Shown: positions 1-10,974 of the stretch, piece after piece
Position numbering within the stretch: the stretch's first letter is position 1
Layout: the number at the start of each line of letters is the position of its first letter
From: Choristoneura fumiferana
Taxonomy: Eukaryota > Arthropoda > Insecta > Lepidoptera > Tortricidae
Reading direction: 5' to 3'
DNA length: 64,000 bases
NCBI RefSeq assembly: GCF_025370935.1
Contig: NC_133499.1
Location: forward strand, 3,988,588-4,052,587
Notes under the pieces: generated by a model
The model's input: the letters and a program-made list of their open reading frames with translations, nothing else
The model's database searches: none
What the model was told of the DNA's origin: nothing
Made by a program: the position numbers and the translations under genes

Positions 1-215
1 TTTTTTCGCAGACGCCATATTGAAATATTATGTAGCCTATGTAACTCCGACAGTTATGACGAATTCAATGATAGGTACCTCATACGTCAAAATCCGTCTA
101 GCCGTTTAGGCTGCAGCGAGGACCAAAGAAATGGACGTACATACTCACAATACATACATACATAAATACATACATACGCTCGAAAAACCTAACCCTCCTT
201 CGGGCAGTCGGGTAA
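1..215 (-). repeat. Dispersed repeat X, copy 1
   Basis: This stretch is the reverse complement of the segment at 44581-44812. Shared landmarks in order are the words CAGACGCCATATTGAAATAT, a 'gtccatttctttggtcctcgc'-like block, a (CATA)n microsatellite and an end with CCTCCTTCGGGCAGTCGGGT. It is non-coding and probably a non-autonomous element. Shorter pieces of the same end lie at 39100-39130 and 18481-18507. Confidence 0.7.
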
Positions 216-745
216 AAAAGAAGACAAATTATTAATTTTGTTGCTAACTCATTATTTACGATGCTCTTTATTGGAGGCTGATTTTGACTAAATTAGTAGA
301 CAGACTGATATTTGAAGCTCAAAAATAAATAAACTAGCTGACTTACGATATTAGTCGCCAAATCATCAATTTTGAAGATAATATATTTATCGGTAGCCGA
401 GTTATATTATTTGTTGTTTGGAAATTGTCGCTCGATTTTGCATAATTTGCTGGTATTGTAAAGATGGCATATTAGTTTAATAGAAGCTGTTCTATTAACC
501 CGTTACTTACATACAAAAACAGATGTTCCGTTGCGGGTGCTAGATAAAACTTTAGTCGCTGCACTTATTATTTCCCATAATAAAATAGACAAAAATACGT
601 TGATCTATTCAATTACCTAATAAATAATCGATTAACTGAACAGATTAATTATTATGCAATAGGTTCTAGGTTTTCACATCACTAAATGTCTATGGTTGGG
701 TTAATGGCGTCTTTGTTTACGCTTGTCATAAATTGGATTGGAATC
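216..745. other. AT-rich intergenic DNA, nothing recognised
   Basis: No open frame of note, no RNA gene and no repeat that recurs in the window was seen here. Confidence 0.5.
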
Positions 746-885
746 GTACAGTCAACGTCATAAATAAGTGATCACTTTTGTACCTTGTCGCTTTCAGTCG
801 GTACACAATTTCGTATGGCTTTTCAAACATGACGTTAAAATGAAAAGGTACAAAAGTGATCACTTATTTATGACGTTGACTGTAC
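746..885. mobile_element. Palindromic MITE, 40-bp inverted arms
   Basis: The two arms (746-787 and 845-885) are a near-perfect inverted repeat starting GTACAGTCAACGTCATAA and including TGATCACTTTTGTACCTT, separated by about 57 bp. The size and structure fit a miniature inverted-repeat transposable element. No second copy was seen in this window, so the family is not established from this sequence alone. Confidence 0.75.
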
Positions 886-1374
886 CAATAATTTTGACTT
901 GCATGTAGCGGTTAGACTGACATCAAACAGGCGCTCTTTTAAAGTTAGTGTGTTAGTTCTGCTATTCAACACTAGATGGCGCTACTCTTCTCGCATTTCA
1001 AATTTTGCACATTTTTTTCAGCATATTCGAATAGTATTTTACAGTATGTGAATCGATTGAAATATTATTTTTTTTGTACTCACATTTTCTGGAACCGCAA
1101 CACAGGGTTATTGTATATGTCCGACATATCTATGGTCCGTGACCGTTTTAGGACTTCCGGATGTTTCTTAACCAGCAGCCAGCCCACGTGGGAGTAGAAG
1201 AACCCTCGCGTGGCATTGTGGGGATCAGCGTCTGTGTCACTGTAACATAAATAAATGTTATGGGACGATAAAATTGAGAGAAATAAAGAGTCATTTTTAC
1301 ACACAAACTAGACATAGACACACAAATAAGTTTTTTAGTTAAAAAGTTAGTTTAAAGCATTTTGTCTTGGCAGT

Positions 1375-1560
1375 GGCACTACCGTGCCCCCAGATCATTT
1401 TTTAATAGAAGCTTTTTTTGCTGACTCTACTTGAATTGTCATCTAAATACGTTTTTTACCAAATTTCAAGTCGATGCCATTTACCGTTGAGGAGTTCCGT
1501 CCTGCGGAGACGATCCTGGCTGGGCCACCAGGGATGTCACTACCAGATTAATGTATTGTC
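1375..1560 (+). repeat. Dispersed repeat A, copy 1 (partial)
   Basis: It shares the blocks TCAAGTCGATGCCATT, GAGTTCCGTCCTGCGGAGAC and GATCCTGGCTGG with copies at 48610-48865 (interrupted), 50190-50490 and 60895-61225. It ends where the 3' tail of the non-LTR element begins. It is non-coding; the class is unknown. Confidence 0.7.
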
Positions 1561-1802
1561 AAATTCAAAAATTCAAAAAATTCAAATGATTTATTCAGTA
1601 AATAGGCCGCAATGGGCACTTTTACACGTCATTTTTTAAACTACCAGCGCTTTCGGAAAGACCATCATTGCCAAGAAGAATGCGCCGCAAGAAACTTGGC
1701 AGAAAGTCATTTTTTAATAATAATATAATTACAAATAAAATACTTAAAAACTATATTATACAATTAAAGAAAAAAAAATACAAAAAAAAAAAAAAAAATA
1801 CA

Positions 1803-2441
1803 GGATGTATGGGGTCCCTTAGTTACAATACTAAACACTAACTATATCTAAACTAATCTACGTTCAGTGGAAGTGTAGAATGCTTCCACCGTCATAAATT
1901 TTAAAATAATAATAACAATAATTTAGTTCTGAAATATACATTTCAGGTCAATTAACCATTAAGCTTTTGGATTTCGAAGGCAAGTCCACGTCTGCCGCCC
2001 CCAAAGTTAGCTCACACGCACTCATGTCATGCTCTGAAAGCAGAGCGGTACCGAGGCATGGTATTGCTTCCGTTCCCATAAGCTCTATGGGATCGTCTTG
2101 GAACTTCGACGTCGCGAGCCTGTGACTAGAATTTAAACTAAAATATAAAAGTTTTAAAATCCATAAGCTTAACAATATACAGCCTTAAACATAAACAAGG
2201 GGATGTATAAAGTCCCTGAGTTAATAATAAAATTATTATACAGCAGGGGATGTATAAAGTCCCTATGTTAATAATAAAATTCCTAATCTAAATAATTCAG
2301 AGATGTATATAGTCTCTAAATGTCAAAGTAAACTAATTAAATTAATTAAATTATACAATCTTCAGAGGTGTAAAAAGCCTCCAAGGTCAAAAACTTAATA
2401 ATAATTATTAAAATAAAGAAATGGAGATGTATAAGGTCTCC
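1803..2441 (-). repeat. Row of covarying hairpins in the LINE 3' region
   Basis: Six copies of one hairpin lie at 1803-1819, 2199-2217, 2245-2264, 2299-2317, 2364-2382 and 2423-2441. On the plus strand the loop is close to TGTATAAAG and the flanking stem bases are GGGGA/TCCCT, GGGGA/TCCCT, AGAGA/TCTCT, GAGG/CCTC and GGAGA/TCTCC, so stems change on both sides together. The first copy is a weak one. The spacers are AT-rich with TTAATAATAAA or AATGTCAAA words. Pairing is seen in the sequence; a function as RNA structure in the retrotransposon transcript is inference. Confidence 0.8.
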
Positions 2442-2575
2442 AAATGTCAAACTAATAAATATTATAAATTAAATTCTGCAACGCGGACAACGGCAACAGA
2501 ACCAGAACTAGACACGAAATGCGCCGGGACACTGCCAAGTCACACTTCACAACACTATACAATACAAATACACCG

Positions 2576-2645
2576 ACATAAGCATACACACACACACACA
2601 TACACACACGCGCGCACTCACACACACAAACACGATACATCACAT
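2576..2645 (+). repeat. (CA)n-type microsatellite in the LINE 3' region
   Basis: CACACA runs interrupted by TA and GC dinucleotides. It produces spurious low-complexity open frames on both strands. Confidence 0.8.
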
Positions 2646-2677
2646 CACACATCAACATCCCAATTTGTCATCGGCTT

Positions 2678-3817
2678 TCAGTTTTGGCCATGTCGCATCA
2701 TCACATAAGTACTCCTCAACTTTATATAGTAAGCTTTCTTCAGGAGTGCACTCTTTATGTATTCTTTAAAAGAGTTGTGTGGCAATTTCCATGCTTCTAC
2801 AGGAACTTTATTGTAAAATCTCACGCAGTTTCCCACAAAAGATTTGCTTACTTTCCGTAGACGGAATTTAGGAACTGCAAGCTTGTGCTTATTACGAGTA
2901 TTGATATCATGTACGTCTGACACTTTCTTAAAGGACTCGATATTCTTGTGTGTATACAATATCACATCATGTACGTACTGTGAAGCTACTGTGAGGATGT
3001 TTATCTCCTTAAAGCGTTCTCTAAGTGAATCTCGGGAGCCAAGGTTGTAGATCGACCGGACTGCCCTCTTCTGTAAAATGAAGATAGTTTCTATGTCGGC
3101 TGCCTTGCCCCAAATCAGCATACCGTAGGACATTATGCTGTGAAAATAACTGAAATAAACTAGCCGGGCAGTTTCTACGTTGGTAAATTGCCTGATTCTT
3201 CGTACAGCATAGGCGGCAGAGCTCAATCTACCAGCAAGACCAGAAATATGCGGGCTCCATTGTAAATTACGATCCAACGTAAGACCAAGAAAAACAGTCT
3301 CATGCACAAGATTCAGATTCTCTCCGTTTAAGGAAATAATTGTTTCAAACTGTCTTACATTAGGCAACGAAAATTTTATACACTTAGTTTTAGCTGCATT
3401 TAGTAACAAATTGTTAGCAGTGAACCAGTTCAGCGCCTCTGCTAAAGTTTCATTGATGTGGGTTGGATTTTCTTGTTGCCTGTTTACTTTGAATATCAAA
3501 GAAGTATCATCTGCAAACAATACTATGTTGCATTTCTGTTCTAGCAAGTGGGGCAGGTCATTTATATATACTAGAAAGAGAAATGGACCCAAAATGGAGC
3601 CTTGTGGAACTCCAAGCTTCACCGCTGAGCCAGCTGACTGCGTTCTATTTATGTCCACTTTTTGAATTCTTTGGCTGAGATAAGACTTAACAAGGTCTAG
3701 TGCTTTAGCTGAAAGTCCATAGTGTTGAAGTTTGCGGATAAGCGTCTCATGCTCCACGCAATCGAAGGCCTTGGAGAGGTCGCAAAATATTCCTATTGCA
3801 TCTTGCGAATTTCCCAT
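2678..3817 (-). pseudogene. Reverse transcriptase domain of the non-LTR element
   Basis: A 379-residue open frame with the palm and thumb of a LINE reverse transcriptase: DLSKAFDCVEHETL near the N-terminus, GVPQGSILGPFLFLVYINDL around residues 69-88, and the catalytic FADDTSLIF around residues 101-109. The C-terminal third (AYAVRRIRQF, YFHSIMSYGMLIWG) matches the thumb and C-terminal part of jockey/CR1-superfamily enzymes. The fingers and endonuclease lie upstream in other frames (for example QFGFTKGRST near 3880), so this is the surviving downstream part of a longer ORF2, and the first Met is not the true start. Confidence 0.85.
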
Positions 3818-5262
3818 GCATCATAAATGTACTTCATGAGACTTGCAGCTGCATCTGTTTGTTGAACGGCCTTTTGTGAAACCGAATTGCTGGCTGTGTA
3901 GTAGGTTGTTTACATTGAAGTGACGAAGCAACTGGTTAAGCATGATCTTTTCAAACACTTTACTCAGCACAGGGAGCACAGATATCGACGAAAGTTGCCA
4001 GGATCAGATGAGCTCCCAGCTTTTAAACAATGGAATCACTTTGCTATATTTCATTAAGTCCGGGAACACACCATCATCAATGCACTTATTAAATATGACG
4101 GCTAGGTACGGTGCCACAATATGGATGACAGATTGCATAATCGAACAGAAATACCCCAAAGATCCTCCGTATTCTTCAGTTTCAAAGATTTAAAAAGTCT
4201 TTATAATTTCTTCAGAGTCAGTGTGTTGAAAATCAAAATTCAGACGTCTATCCTTCGCATTTCATTTAGATAAGAACTAGCCAGCACAGTGGAAGACTTT
4301 AGATCGCGAGTCGTATTTTACAGCTATATCTGAGAAAAATTTATCAAAAGTACTCGCCACTTCTAAATCTGAAGTCAATATTCTATCATCCACTTTTAAT
4401 TGGAATTGACAATTACGGGGCTTAGATTTACCAGTTTCTGAATTTATTACATTCCATACAGCTTTTACTTTATTTTCAGCGGATTTAACTTTATTACTAA
4501 GATAATCAGCTTTGGCAGCTATACATACTTTTTTAAATAATTTGGAATATTTTTTTAACGTAGTCTAAAAACGAGGGGTCTTGACTGTGGCTTTTCATCA
4601 TAAAAGTTCGTAAAGCCTAGTTCTACTCTTATGTATTCCGACCGTGGCCCAGTCACTAAACTTTGCCTTGTTCCCGTTTCTCATTTAGTTCTTAATTTGA
4701 AAACTTTTCCGAACTCTCGATTAATTACTGTAGACAGGTTCTTATACATATAGGACGTTAGGATCACTTCCCTCCATATAAGGCTCAGGAACGCTGTTGA
4801 TAATATTGTCCTTGAATTTTTCTACACGGGCTTCTGTAATGGGTCTGTAGGTTACTACTTGATCATTCGTCTTTTTAAGTATGCAAAACAGGCTTTGTGG
4901 CCGCTGTGATCGGAATTAAAACAGTTTATTATTTCCTTGTCCATAGCATCACACTTGCAGAAAATATTTATCTAAACATGTAGCTGTGTTAGCCGTCACT
5001 CTCGTTGGTTCCTCAAAAAGATGAAACAAGTCAAATGATTTAAATAAATTCAAAAGTCTTCCAGAAATATCTATTTGCCGAGTCTAGTAAATTCACATTA
5101 AAATCTCCACATACGATGACAGATTTACTACTAGCAAAAACTTGTTTCAAAAGCATCTTCCATCACGGGTTCGAACTGACAAAGTCTGAGGACGGCGGCC
5201 TATACACACATAATATGATGTGATTCTCTAATTCAACACACGAAATTTCAATAACTCGTTCA

Positions 5263-5689
5263 ATGGACAATGTCATCGGCGAATCGAGATGAGTGAAGTA
5301 CTCGCCATTAATGTTGATGCCTCGTCCTTTCCAGTCCGAACCTTAAAAGCATCCTCCAATGCAGCGTGAACAGTTTCGGAGAGATCACATCTCCTTGTCT
5401 GACTCCCCGCTGCAGAGGAATAGGCTTCGTGCTCTGATCCTGTAATCGGACGGACATAGTGGCGTTTTCGTACAGACACTTCAACACTTCGATATACCGA
5501 TAGTCAACTTGGGCACCGCTGGAGAGCCTGCAGCAAGGCCCAAGTCTCGATCGAATCGAAAGCTTTCTCGTAGTCCACAAATGCAAGGCAAAGGGGGAGG
5601 TTATACTCTTCAGTCTTCTGTATAACCTGCCGCAGCGCATGTATGGGGGTCTACGGTACTATAGCCTTTTCGGAAGCCGGCTTGTTCGG
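5263..5689 (-). mobile_element. RTE-type non-LTR fragment (reverse transcriptase)
   Basis: Read on the minus strand with frame changes, this shows RTE-clade RT words: a VDYEKAFDS-like block near 5560-5590, then DYRYIEVLKCLYENATMS, PLQRGVRQGDVISPKLFT, ALEDAFK, and a HLRFADDIV-like catalytic block at 5270-5290. The fragment is cut on the left at the jockey/CR1-type element and on the right by the assembly gap, so its full extent is unknown. It is broken by at least two frameshifts. Confidence 0.8.
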
Positions 5690-5789
5690 NNNNNNNNNNN
5701 NNNNNNNNNNNNNNNNNNNNNNNNNNNNNNNNNNNNNNNNNNNNNNNNNNNNNNNNNNNNNNNNNNNNNNNNNNNNNNNNNNNNNNNNN
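5690..5789. other. Assembly gap (100 N)
   Basis: Exactly 100 unknown bases, the usual placeholder for a gap of unknown size. Confidence 0.98.
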
Positions 5790-7097
5790 TATGAGAAATC
5801 AGTGAGCAAAATCGCATATTGCTCACGTCCGTAGACAAGTAACTTTTTAATTATTTTTTTAAAATGCTGAGTACAGTGTTGGGTCTACTCACTGAATTCC
5901 AAATATTTGAACTCTTACTTTGATCTATCATTTCACTTCAACTCGAAAAAAAGCAAGAGATAGGATCAAGATTTGTCGATTACAAACTTAATTAAATTTT
6001 TGGTATTAAAAATATATCGAAATATTTCCAAAATGTAAATTTTACCGATCTTTTAATAAAGTATGCAACCTCGTTGCACGAAAAGCCGCTTCTCTGTTTT
6101 TTTTTTTTATAAAAGAATTCCTTATACTGCCTCTACAGTATAATTATTATTTGTTAAATTGAATGATTTTTTAACAAACCTATATATGTTATGTAGGTAA
6201 TAGAAATATTAATAAAAAATCATATTTTTAAGGTTTAATTGTTCACCTTTTCAAATTACCCCGAGATGAGGCTTTTTGCAGTATTAAAAAACAAGTACGA
6301 AGAGTTAAGATTGCATGTTATGAGTATGCGATTTGTATTGTAGCTACTGGACTCTTTTTATGGTTTTAAATGTAATTATTATATTTTGATAATAATCGGA
6401 TTCTATTTTAAAAAAATGTGTTTGTTTGTAAACAGGTAGGTATATGTGGGTTTTATTCTTATGTTACATTTAAATTATGTTCTCGCTGCTGAGGTGAAAA
6501 ATTGTATGTGTCACACGAGACCAAAGTTATTTTGCATCTCGTGTATTTCAATCCCTTGCTGATCTCAGGATTCTAACCTAGAATCACTCGCTATCGCTCG
6601 TGATTCAATTATAGAATCCTTCGCTTACTCGGGATTCAAAATCAAAACTCGCAACAAAAAACAACTTTGCTCTCTTGTTGCACAAATAACTATTTACTTT
6701 TCAGTTGTCTTTTTTGGCGTCGTTTTTTTGTCAGCGTTTATACTATCATCTGAGTGACACTGTAGTATAGTGTGTATAGTGACTATACACTAAAAAAAAA
6801 TCTGATTCTGATTTACCTTTCTCTGAGACATCATCAGTGGGTATTGGCACTCCAACGGTCGGTCGACGAATGAAACAGGTCGGAATGAACTCGGAAGTAT
6901 TAAACATGCCATTTAATATGCAACAGAATATTTAAAAATATTTGCATATTAGATTTTTAGCGGTAGATACAACTATATTGAAGAAAAATATTAAATACCT
7001 TTTCACCTCAGCAGCTCAAACAGGCAGGTTTTGCTATTAAAAATCAGTGAGCAAAATGCGATTTTGCTCACTCCGTGAGATAAAGTAACTTTTTTAA
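5790..7097. other. AT-rich non-coding DNA with repeat traces
   Basis: No gene was seen. The words ATCAGTGAGCAAAAT occur at 5799 and 7043 with related following sequence, suggesting two ends or copies of one element. A CTTTTTTGGCGTCGTTTTTT block at 6707 recurs in altered form near 14800. Confidence 0.4.
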
Positions 7098-7175
7098 CCC
7101 CCGACGAAAAAGAGGGGTGTTATAAGTTTGACCGCTATGTGTGTCTGTGTGTCTGTGTGTCTGTCTGTCGCGCGG
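7098..7175 (+). repeat. Fragment of repeat Z
   Basis: It starts AACCCCCGACGAAAAAGAGG and continues through TTTGACCGCTATGTGTGTCT. Fuller copies are at 39915-40134 and 63476-63700. Here it is cut after about 70 bp. Confidence 0.75.
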
Positions 7176-7235
7176 TGTCGGGGGACGCTAAGGTTAACAT
7201 GGAACTAAATATGTGTATTATTTAAAGTATTAACC

Positions 7236-7305
7236 TTATAATAAAGCAGTCTAGCTCAACCTTGGTGTAGGTATTACTTACGCGTCCCGGTCCCATACTC
7301 TGACA
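7236..7305 (+). repeat. 5' LTR remnant
   Basis: It matches 14177-14247 with one extra base in the right copy, from TTATAATAAAGCAGTCT to CATACTCTGACA. Sequence left of 7236 does not match the 3' LTR, so the 5' LTR is truncated or was replaced. Confidence 0.8.
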
Positions 7306-7444
7306 TGGCGCAGCCGGATCAATTTTTTATTCTGATAATTGGGTGATAATTGTAACTTGTCTCAAAACACCAGAAAAAGTGAAAGTGAACGGTATCGAAA
7401 AAAAAAAGAAAAAAAAAAGAGAAGAAACAGACTTTTGTGCGACA

Positions 7445-8323
7445 ATGGAGTCAGTTTTACAACCACCGCCTCCATTCAATTTCGAGAACAATCTGGCGAA
7501 TGTTACTTCTGGAAACTTAAGCGCAGAATGGCAAAAGTGGAAAAAATCATGTAAGATTTATTTTGAAGCATGCGAAATAAATAAGAAGGAGAAGAAAGTC
7601 CAATTAAATATTATACTACACATTATTGGAGAAAAATGCCGTGAAGTTTATGAACAATTTAATGAAGAAATACAGACGGTAGACCAGCTGTTGAAACGGT
7701 TCGACGATTATTTTATTCCGAAAAAAAATTTAGCAGTAGAAAGACATCGCTTCTTCACACGAAACCAAAAAGAATTGGAATCTACCGAGCAATATGTATT
7801 TGAATTAAACAAAATAGCGTCAAAATACGAATTCAAAGACCTGCAAGATGACTTGGTGTGTAGCAAGTTTATCTGTGGCGTGAAAGATATGGGACTTTCA
7901 GAAAGGCTCCTAAGGGAACCAGATGTTACATTAAAGAAAGCTATAGATTTATGCAAGTTGGTTGAAATATCCAGAATGCAGGCACAAAATATGAAAACTG
8001 ACAGCGGTGATCACCATAGCATACATGAAATATCCCAAGACACTCACGGAATCGAACCGGGGACCCGCGACGTGCATCTGGTAAATAGACGACCCGCGCG
8101 CAGCTATAACCGGCGGCCGTCACTCACACCGCCGCGAACAATCGCTAGTAGAGGAGCGGATGAGAACATAATTAATCGCAACAACCACCAATATTCCTAT
8201 CAGAAACAGCATTCTTCAAAGACCAACGACTATTTGCGACATACAGCACCAGAAATGGAGTCAAGATACCAGCGCAGTACCTACAAAAAATGGTTGCGGC
8301 AACTGCGGGCGAGCTCATCCTAG
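7445..8323 (+). pseudogene. Gypsy gag polyprotein (5' part)
   Basis: The open frame runs from 7343, but the likely gag start is the Met at 7445 (MESVLQPPPPFNF), because the upstream residues come from an A-rich leader. The retrotransposon gag core is visible: WQKWKKSCKIYFEAC, then RHRFFTRNQKELESTEQYVF and FICGVKDMGLSERLL. This is the alpha-helical capsid region that packages the element RNA. The basic C-terminal tail leads towards two CCHC knuckles, but the frame shifts at about 8300, so the knuckles are read from the next frame. Confidence 0.85.
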
Positions 8324-8324
8324 G

Positions 8325-8882
8325 ATGGAGTGTCCAGCCTACGGTGTACGGTGTAATAATTGCAGCAGGATGAATCACTTTGCGAGAATGTGTAGATCGG
8401 GGCGACGCGTATATGCATTGGAAGAGGACTCCACCGATCAGGTACTTTCTCATATCTATAACATTAGTAGCGATTGGTCAGTACAAATAGGTATAAATAA
8501 TGTTTTGATAAGCTTTAAATTGGATACTGGAGCGGACGTAAACGTGTTGCCGGAAAGACTTTTGAGTAGTGTAGGCTTGAAAGTTAGTGATTTAACGAAA
8601 ACATCAGTTAAGTTACAGGGGTACTCAGGAGGTGACATTGCAGTGGTAGGCAAGTGTTTTTTAAAAGTAAGCCACAAAGAAAATATATTTTTCTTAAAGT
8701 TTATAGTTGCTAATGTCAACTCACCACCAGTATTAGGAAGAGATTCATGCGAAGAGTTAAATTTAATAAAAAGAATAATGGCCGTTGAGAAGTCATCTAG
8801 CCTTAGTAAAAACATTCTCGATGAATTTCCCGATATTTTTACGGGTATGGGTTCTTTACCGGGCGAATATGAAATAAGGTAA
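8325..8882 (+). pseudogene. Gypsy zinc knuckles and aspartic protease
   Basis: The first CCHC knuckle (CGNCGRAHPRMEC) starts just before this frame at about 8295, and the second (CNNCSRMNHFARMC) is at its start. The retropepsin active site is LDTGADVNVLP around residues 66-76, followed by the flap region and VLGRDSCEEL (the family's usual LGRD-type C-terminal motif). The frame then enters the N-terminal RT lead (DEFPDIFTGMGSLPGEYEIR) and is cut by the insertion at 8882. Protease processes the gag-pol polyprotein. Confidence 0.88.
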
Positions 8883-10411
8883 CGGCGCCTATTACCGGGG
8901 TATCGAAATCGACGGCCATCACCGCGGCAATTTAAAATACGCATTTTATAATCAAACCGATAGATTTCTTAAAAAATATATTTTACAAGATAAAAGCTTA
9001 TTTAGTCGACTCACAGATCTATTAGCGCTAGTGTATGTGAATGATTCAAACATCTTGCAATTTCGTGATTTTCCGAAATGGCACCGACGGAAGAGGATTT
9101 GCCATACTAACGCGTGACACCACATACAAGCAGACTCGAATCTTATTTAGTGTTTTACAAAATAGTTATGGCAATTGAACTAATGTTATAGCTTTTAAAT
9201 GGCTTTTTATAGTTTTTTGTACGAGTTCTGAATACTTTTTGTATATTTTTTGGCCCGGAAATACGATTAAAATGGAAAATAAAATACAGCGGCGATAGGC
9301 GCCATTTTTAACTGTTGATTGTAATACCGTGGTATATCACGGTAATAGTTAAAGTGGTAGTTTTGGTTCTTCAAGCTTTATTTATGGTATAAATTATCGT
9401 TTATATAATTTGTTACAGTTATTCCAATCTTGATCTATTCACGCTTTTAAAAAACTATTTCCGTGGTATGAAAAGTATTAACAAACTCTTAATTTTTAGC
9501 AAAAACTTCAATACTGAATTTGTAGTTTCTATAGAAACCGTTATTTTGCCAAGTTGTTTAAATATTGCGATGAAATTGTATATTTACTTACCAGTTATGT
9601 AATTTTGGTTATATGCCAAGGATGTAATAAGTATATTTGATTTGTAATTCAAACACAACTCTATCCTATAGTTTTTATAGGTCGGAATTAGATTTTACAA
9701 TACTCCAAATTAAGCCAATTAACGATGGTATGATCGCATAACCCTCGGTAATAGAATGTTTGGGAATCTATTACCGACCCATTCAATTGTCTTTGGGTCG
9801 GTAATAGGTTCTTAAAGTAGTCCCTATTACCGAGTGACATTTTATTTTTCTGTTAAAATAATTCACATTTAGGGTACCGTAAGTGCAGAGTTTTTGATAA
9901 AGTTGTGACTTTTACTCAGCATGCATACATCAAACTATAACTGGTGGCATAAGCATAATAAAATACAGTGGGCTGGATACACTATTCGAATCATATTTTA
10001 GTTTTTTATTTAAATTTTCTCAAAAAATATTTGGTGTACAATATATTATACAGAACCAAAGCCATTACCTTTTTTAATCCCTCGGTATTAAGTTCCAAAA
10101 CAATTGTCGGGTTCCTTTTACCGATGGTAGAAAATTGTCGTTTTTTTATACCCTCGTAATAGAAGCTCAATTCGCGGTAATGGAATCACAGCCTGTCCAT
10201 TACCACGGTAATAGAAGATTTGGGTATTTGATTTCAATAATTATTTTATCAAAACTAATAACTAAAACGAGCCCAAAAAAGTTAGGACACTGAAAGTTCA
10301 ATAAACGCTCTTAAATAAAAAAAATATTCTCGTTTGTTAAGGAGCTTTGATACCCTTAATTTTTGGGACTCATTTGAAAACTTCCTTAAGTACCACGGTA
10401 ATAGGCGCCGT
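8882..10411. mobile_element. 1.5-kb TIR element with iterated CGGTAATAG motif
   Basis: It begins ACGGCGCCTATTACCG and ends with the reverse complement of nearly the same sequence. TA lies outside both ends. The gypsy frame resumes immediately after it. Inside there is no long frame, but about a dozen copies of CGGTAATAG or its complement occur in both orientations, near 9326, 9339, 9738, 9768, 9800, 9827, 10083, 10155, 10175 and 10200 as well as in both ends. The left TIR, the right TIR and the inner motif share the same core. It looks like a non-autonomous DNA transposon; the superfamily cannot be named from this. Confidence 0.75.
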
Positions 10412-10681
10412 ACCTTACAATTAAAAAACGGTGTTACTCCTGTCGTACATGCACCTCGAAAGTTACCAATCGCACTAAAAGAGCAAATAAAATTAAAATT
10501 AAACGAAATGGAGACTGATGGAATAAGTTAGAGGGTAGAGGGACCCACGGAGTGGGTCAATAGTATGACGGTAGTCAAGAAACCCAACGGCGATTTGCGC
10601 ATATGCTTAAATCCGCGTGATTTAAACAAAGCCATCAGGCGCGAGCATTTTAAATTACCAACCTTTGAGGAGATAACGGCC
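10412..10681 (+). pseudogene. Gypsy reverse transcriptase, N-terminal piece
   Basis: The frame resumes with LKNGVTPVVHAPRKLPIALK, the usual start of Ty3/gypsy RT, and continues after a stop and an insert near 10530 with TVVKKPNGDLRICLNPRDLN, the fingers motif. It then runs into the target of the poly-A retroposon at 10682. Confidence 0.85.
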
Positions 10682-10686
10682 AATTT

Positions 10687-10969
10687 GCAGGTGGTAGGAC
10701 CTTGTGCAAGGTCCGCCCGGATTGCTACCACCATCTTGCTCGCTAATCCTGCCGTGAAGCAGCAGTGCTTGCACTGTTGTGTTTCGGCGTGGAGAGTAAG
10801 ACAGCCGGTGAAATAACTGGCACTTGAGGTATTCCATCTTAGGCCTCTAGGTTGGCAACGCATCTGCAATACCCAGATGTTGTAGTTGTCTACGGGCGGT
10901 GGTGATCTCTTACCATCAGGAGACCCACTTGCTCGTTTGCCATCCAGTCAAATAAAAAAAAAAAAAAAA
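10687..10969 (+). mobile_element. Poly-A retroposon (SINE-like) B, copy 1
   Basis: It has the head GCAGGTGGTAGGACCTTG, a body with GAAGCAGCAGTGCTTGCAC, the tail block GGTGGTGATCTCTTACCATC and a poly-A end. It is inserted in the gypsy RT, with AATTT on both sides (10682-10686 and 10970-10974) as target duplication. Other copies are at 23339-23622, 33517-33735, 37254-37540 and, as a 3' piece, 50027-50105. The 3' block is shared by many lepidopteran LINE/SINE ends. Confidence 0.85.
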
Positions 10970-10974
10970 AATTT

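Larger units (their letters stand above)
1561..5262 (-). mobile_element. Jockey/CR1-type non-LTR retrotransposon, 5'-truncated
   Basis: The 3' end is on the left, with an AATTC-rich simple tail at 1561-1590, followed by a block that recurs in lepidopteran LINE ends (GCCGCAATGGGCACTTTTAC, the sense strand being the complement). The 3' untranslated part contains a row of hairpins (1803-2441). Reverse transcriptase lies at 2678-3817. Upstream of it (about 3818-5262) are frame-broken remains of the linker and of an APE-type endonuclease: YRPPSS and a CGDFN-like word can be read around 5100-5215 on the minus strand. The body stops at about 5262, where a different (RTE) element begins, so the 5' part is missing. 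The many frame breaks mean it is dead. Confidence 0.85.

Noticed and set aside
2421..2708. 95-codon frame with a His/Thr run
   Set aside because: Produced by the (CA)n microsatellite in the LINE 3' region.
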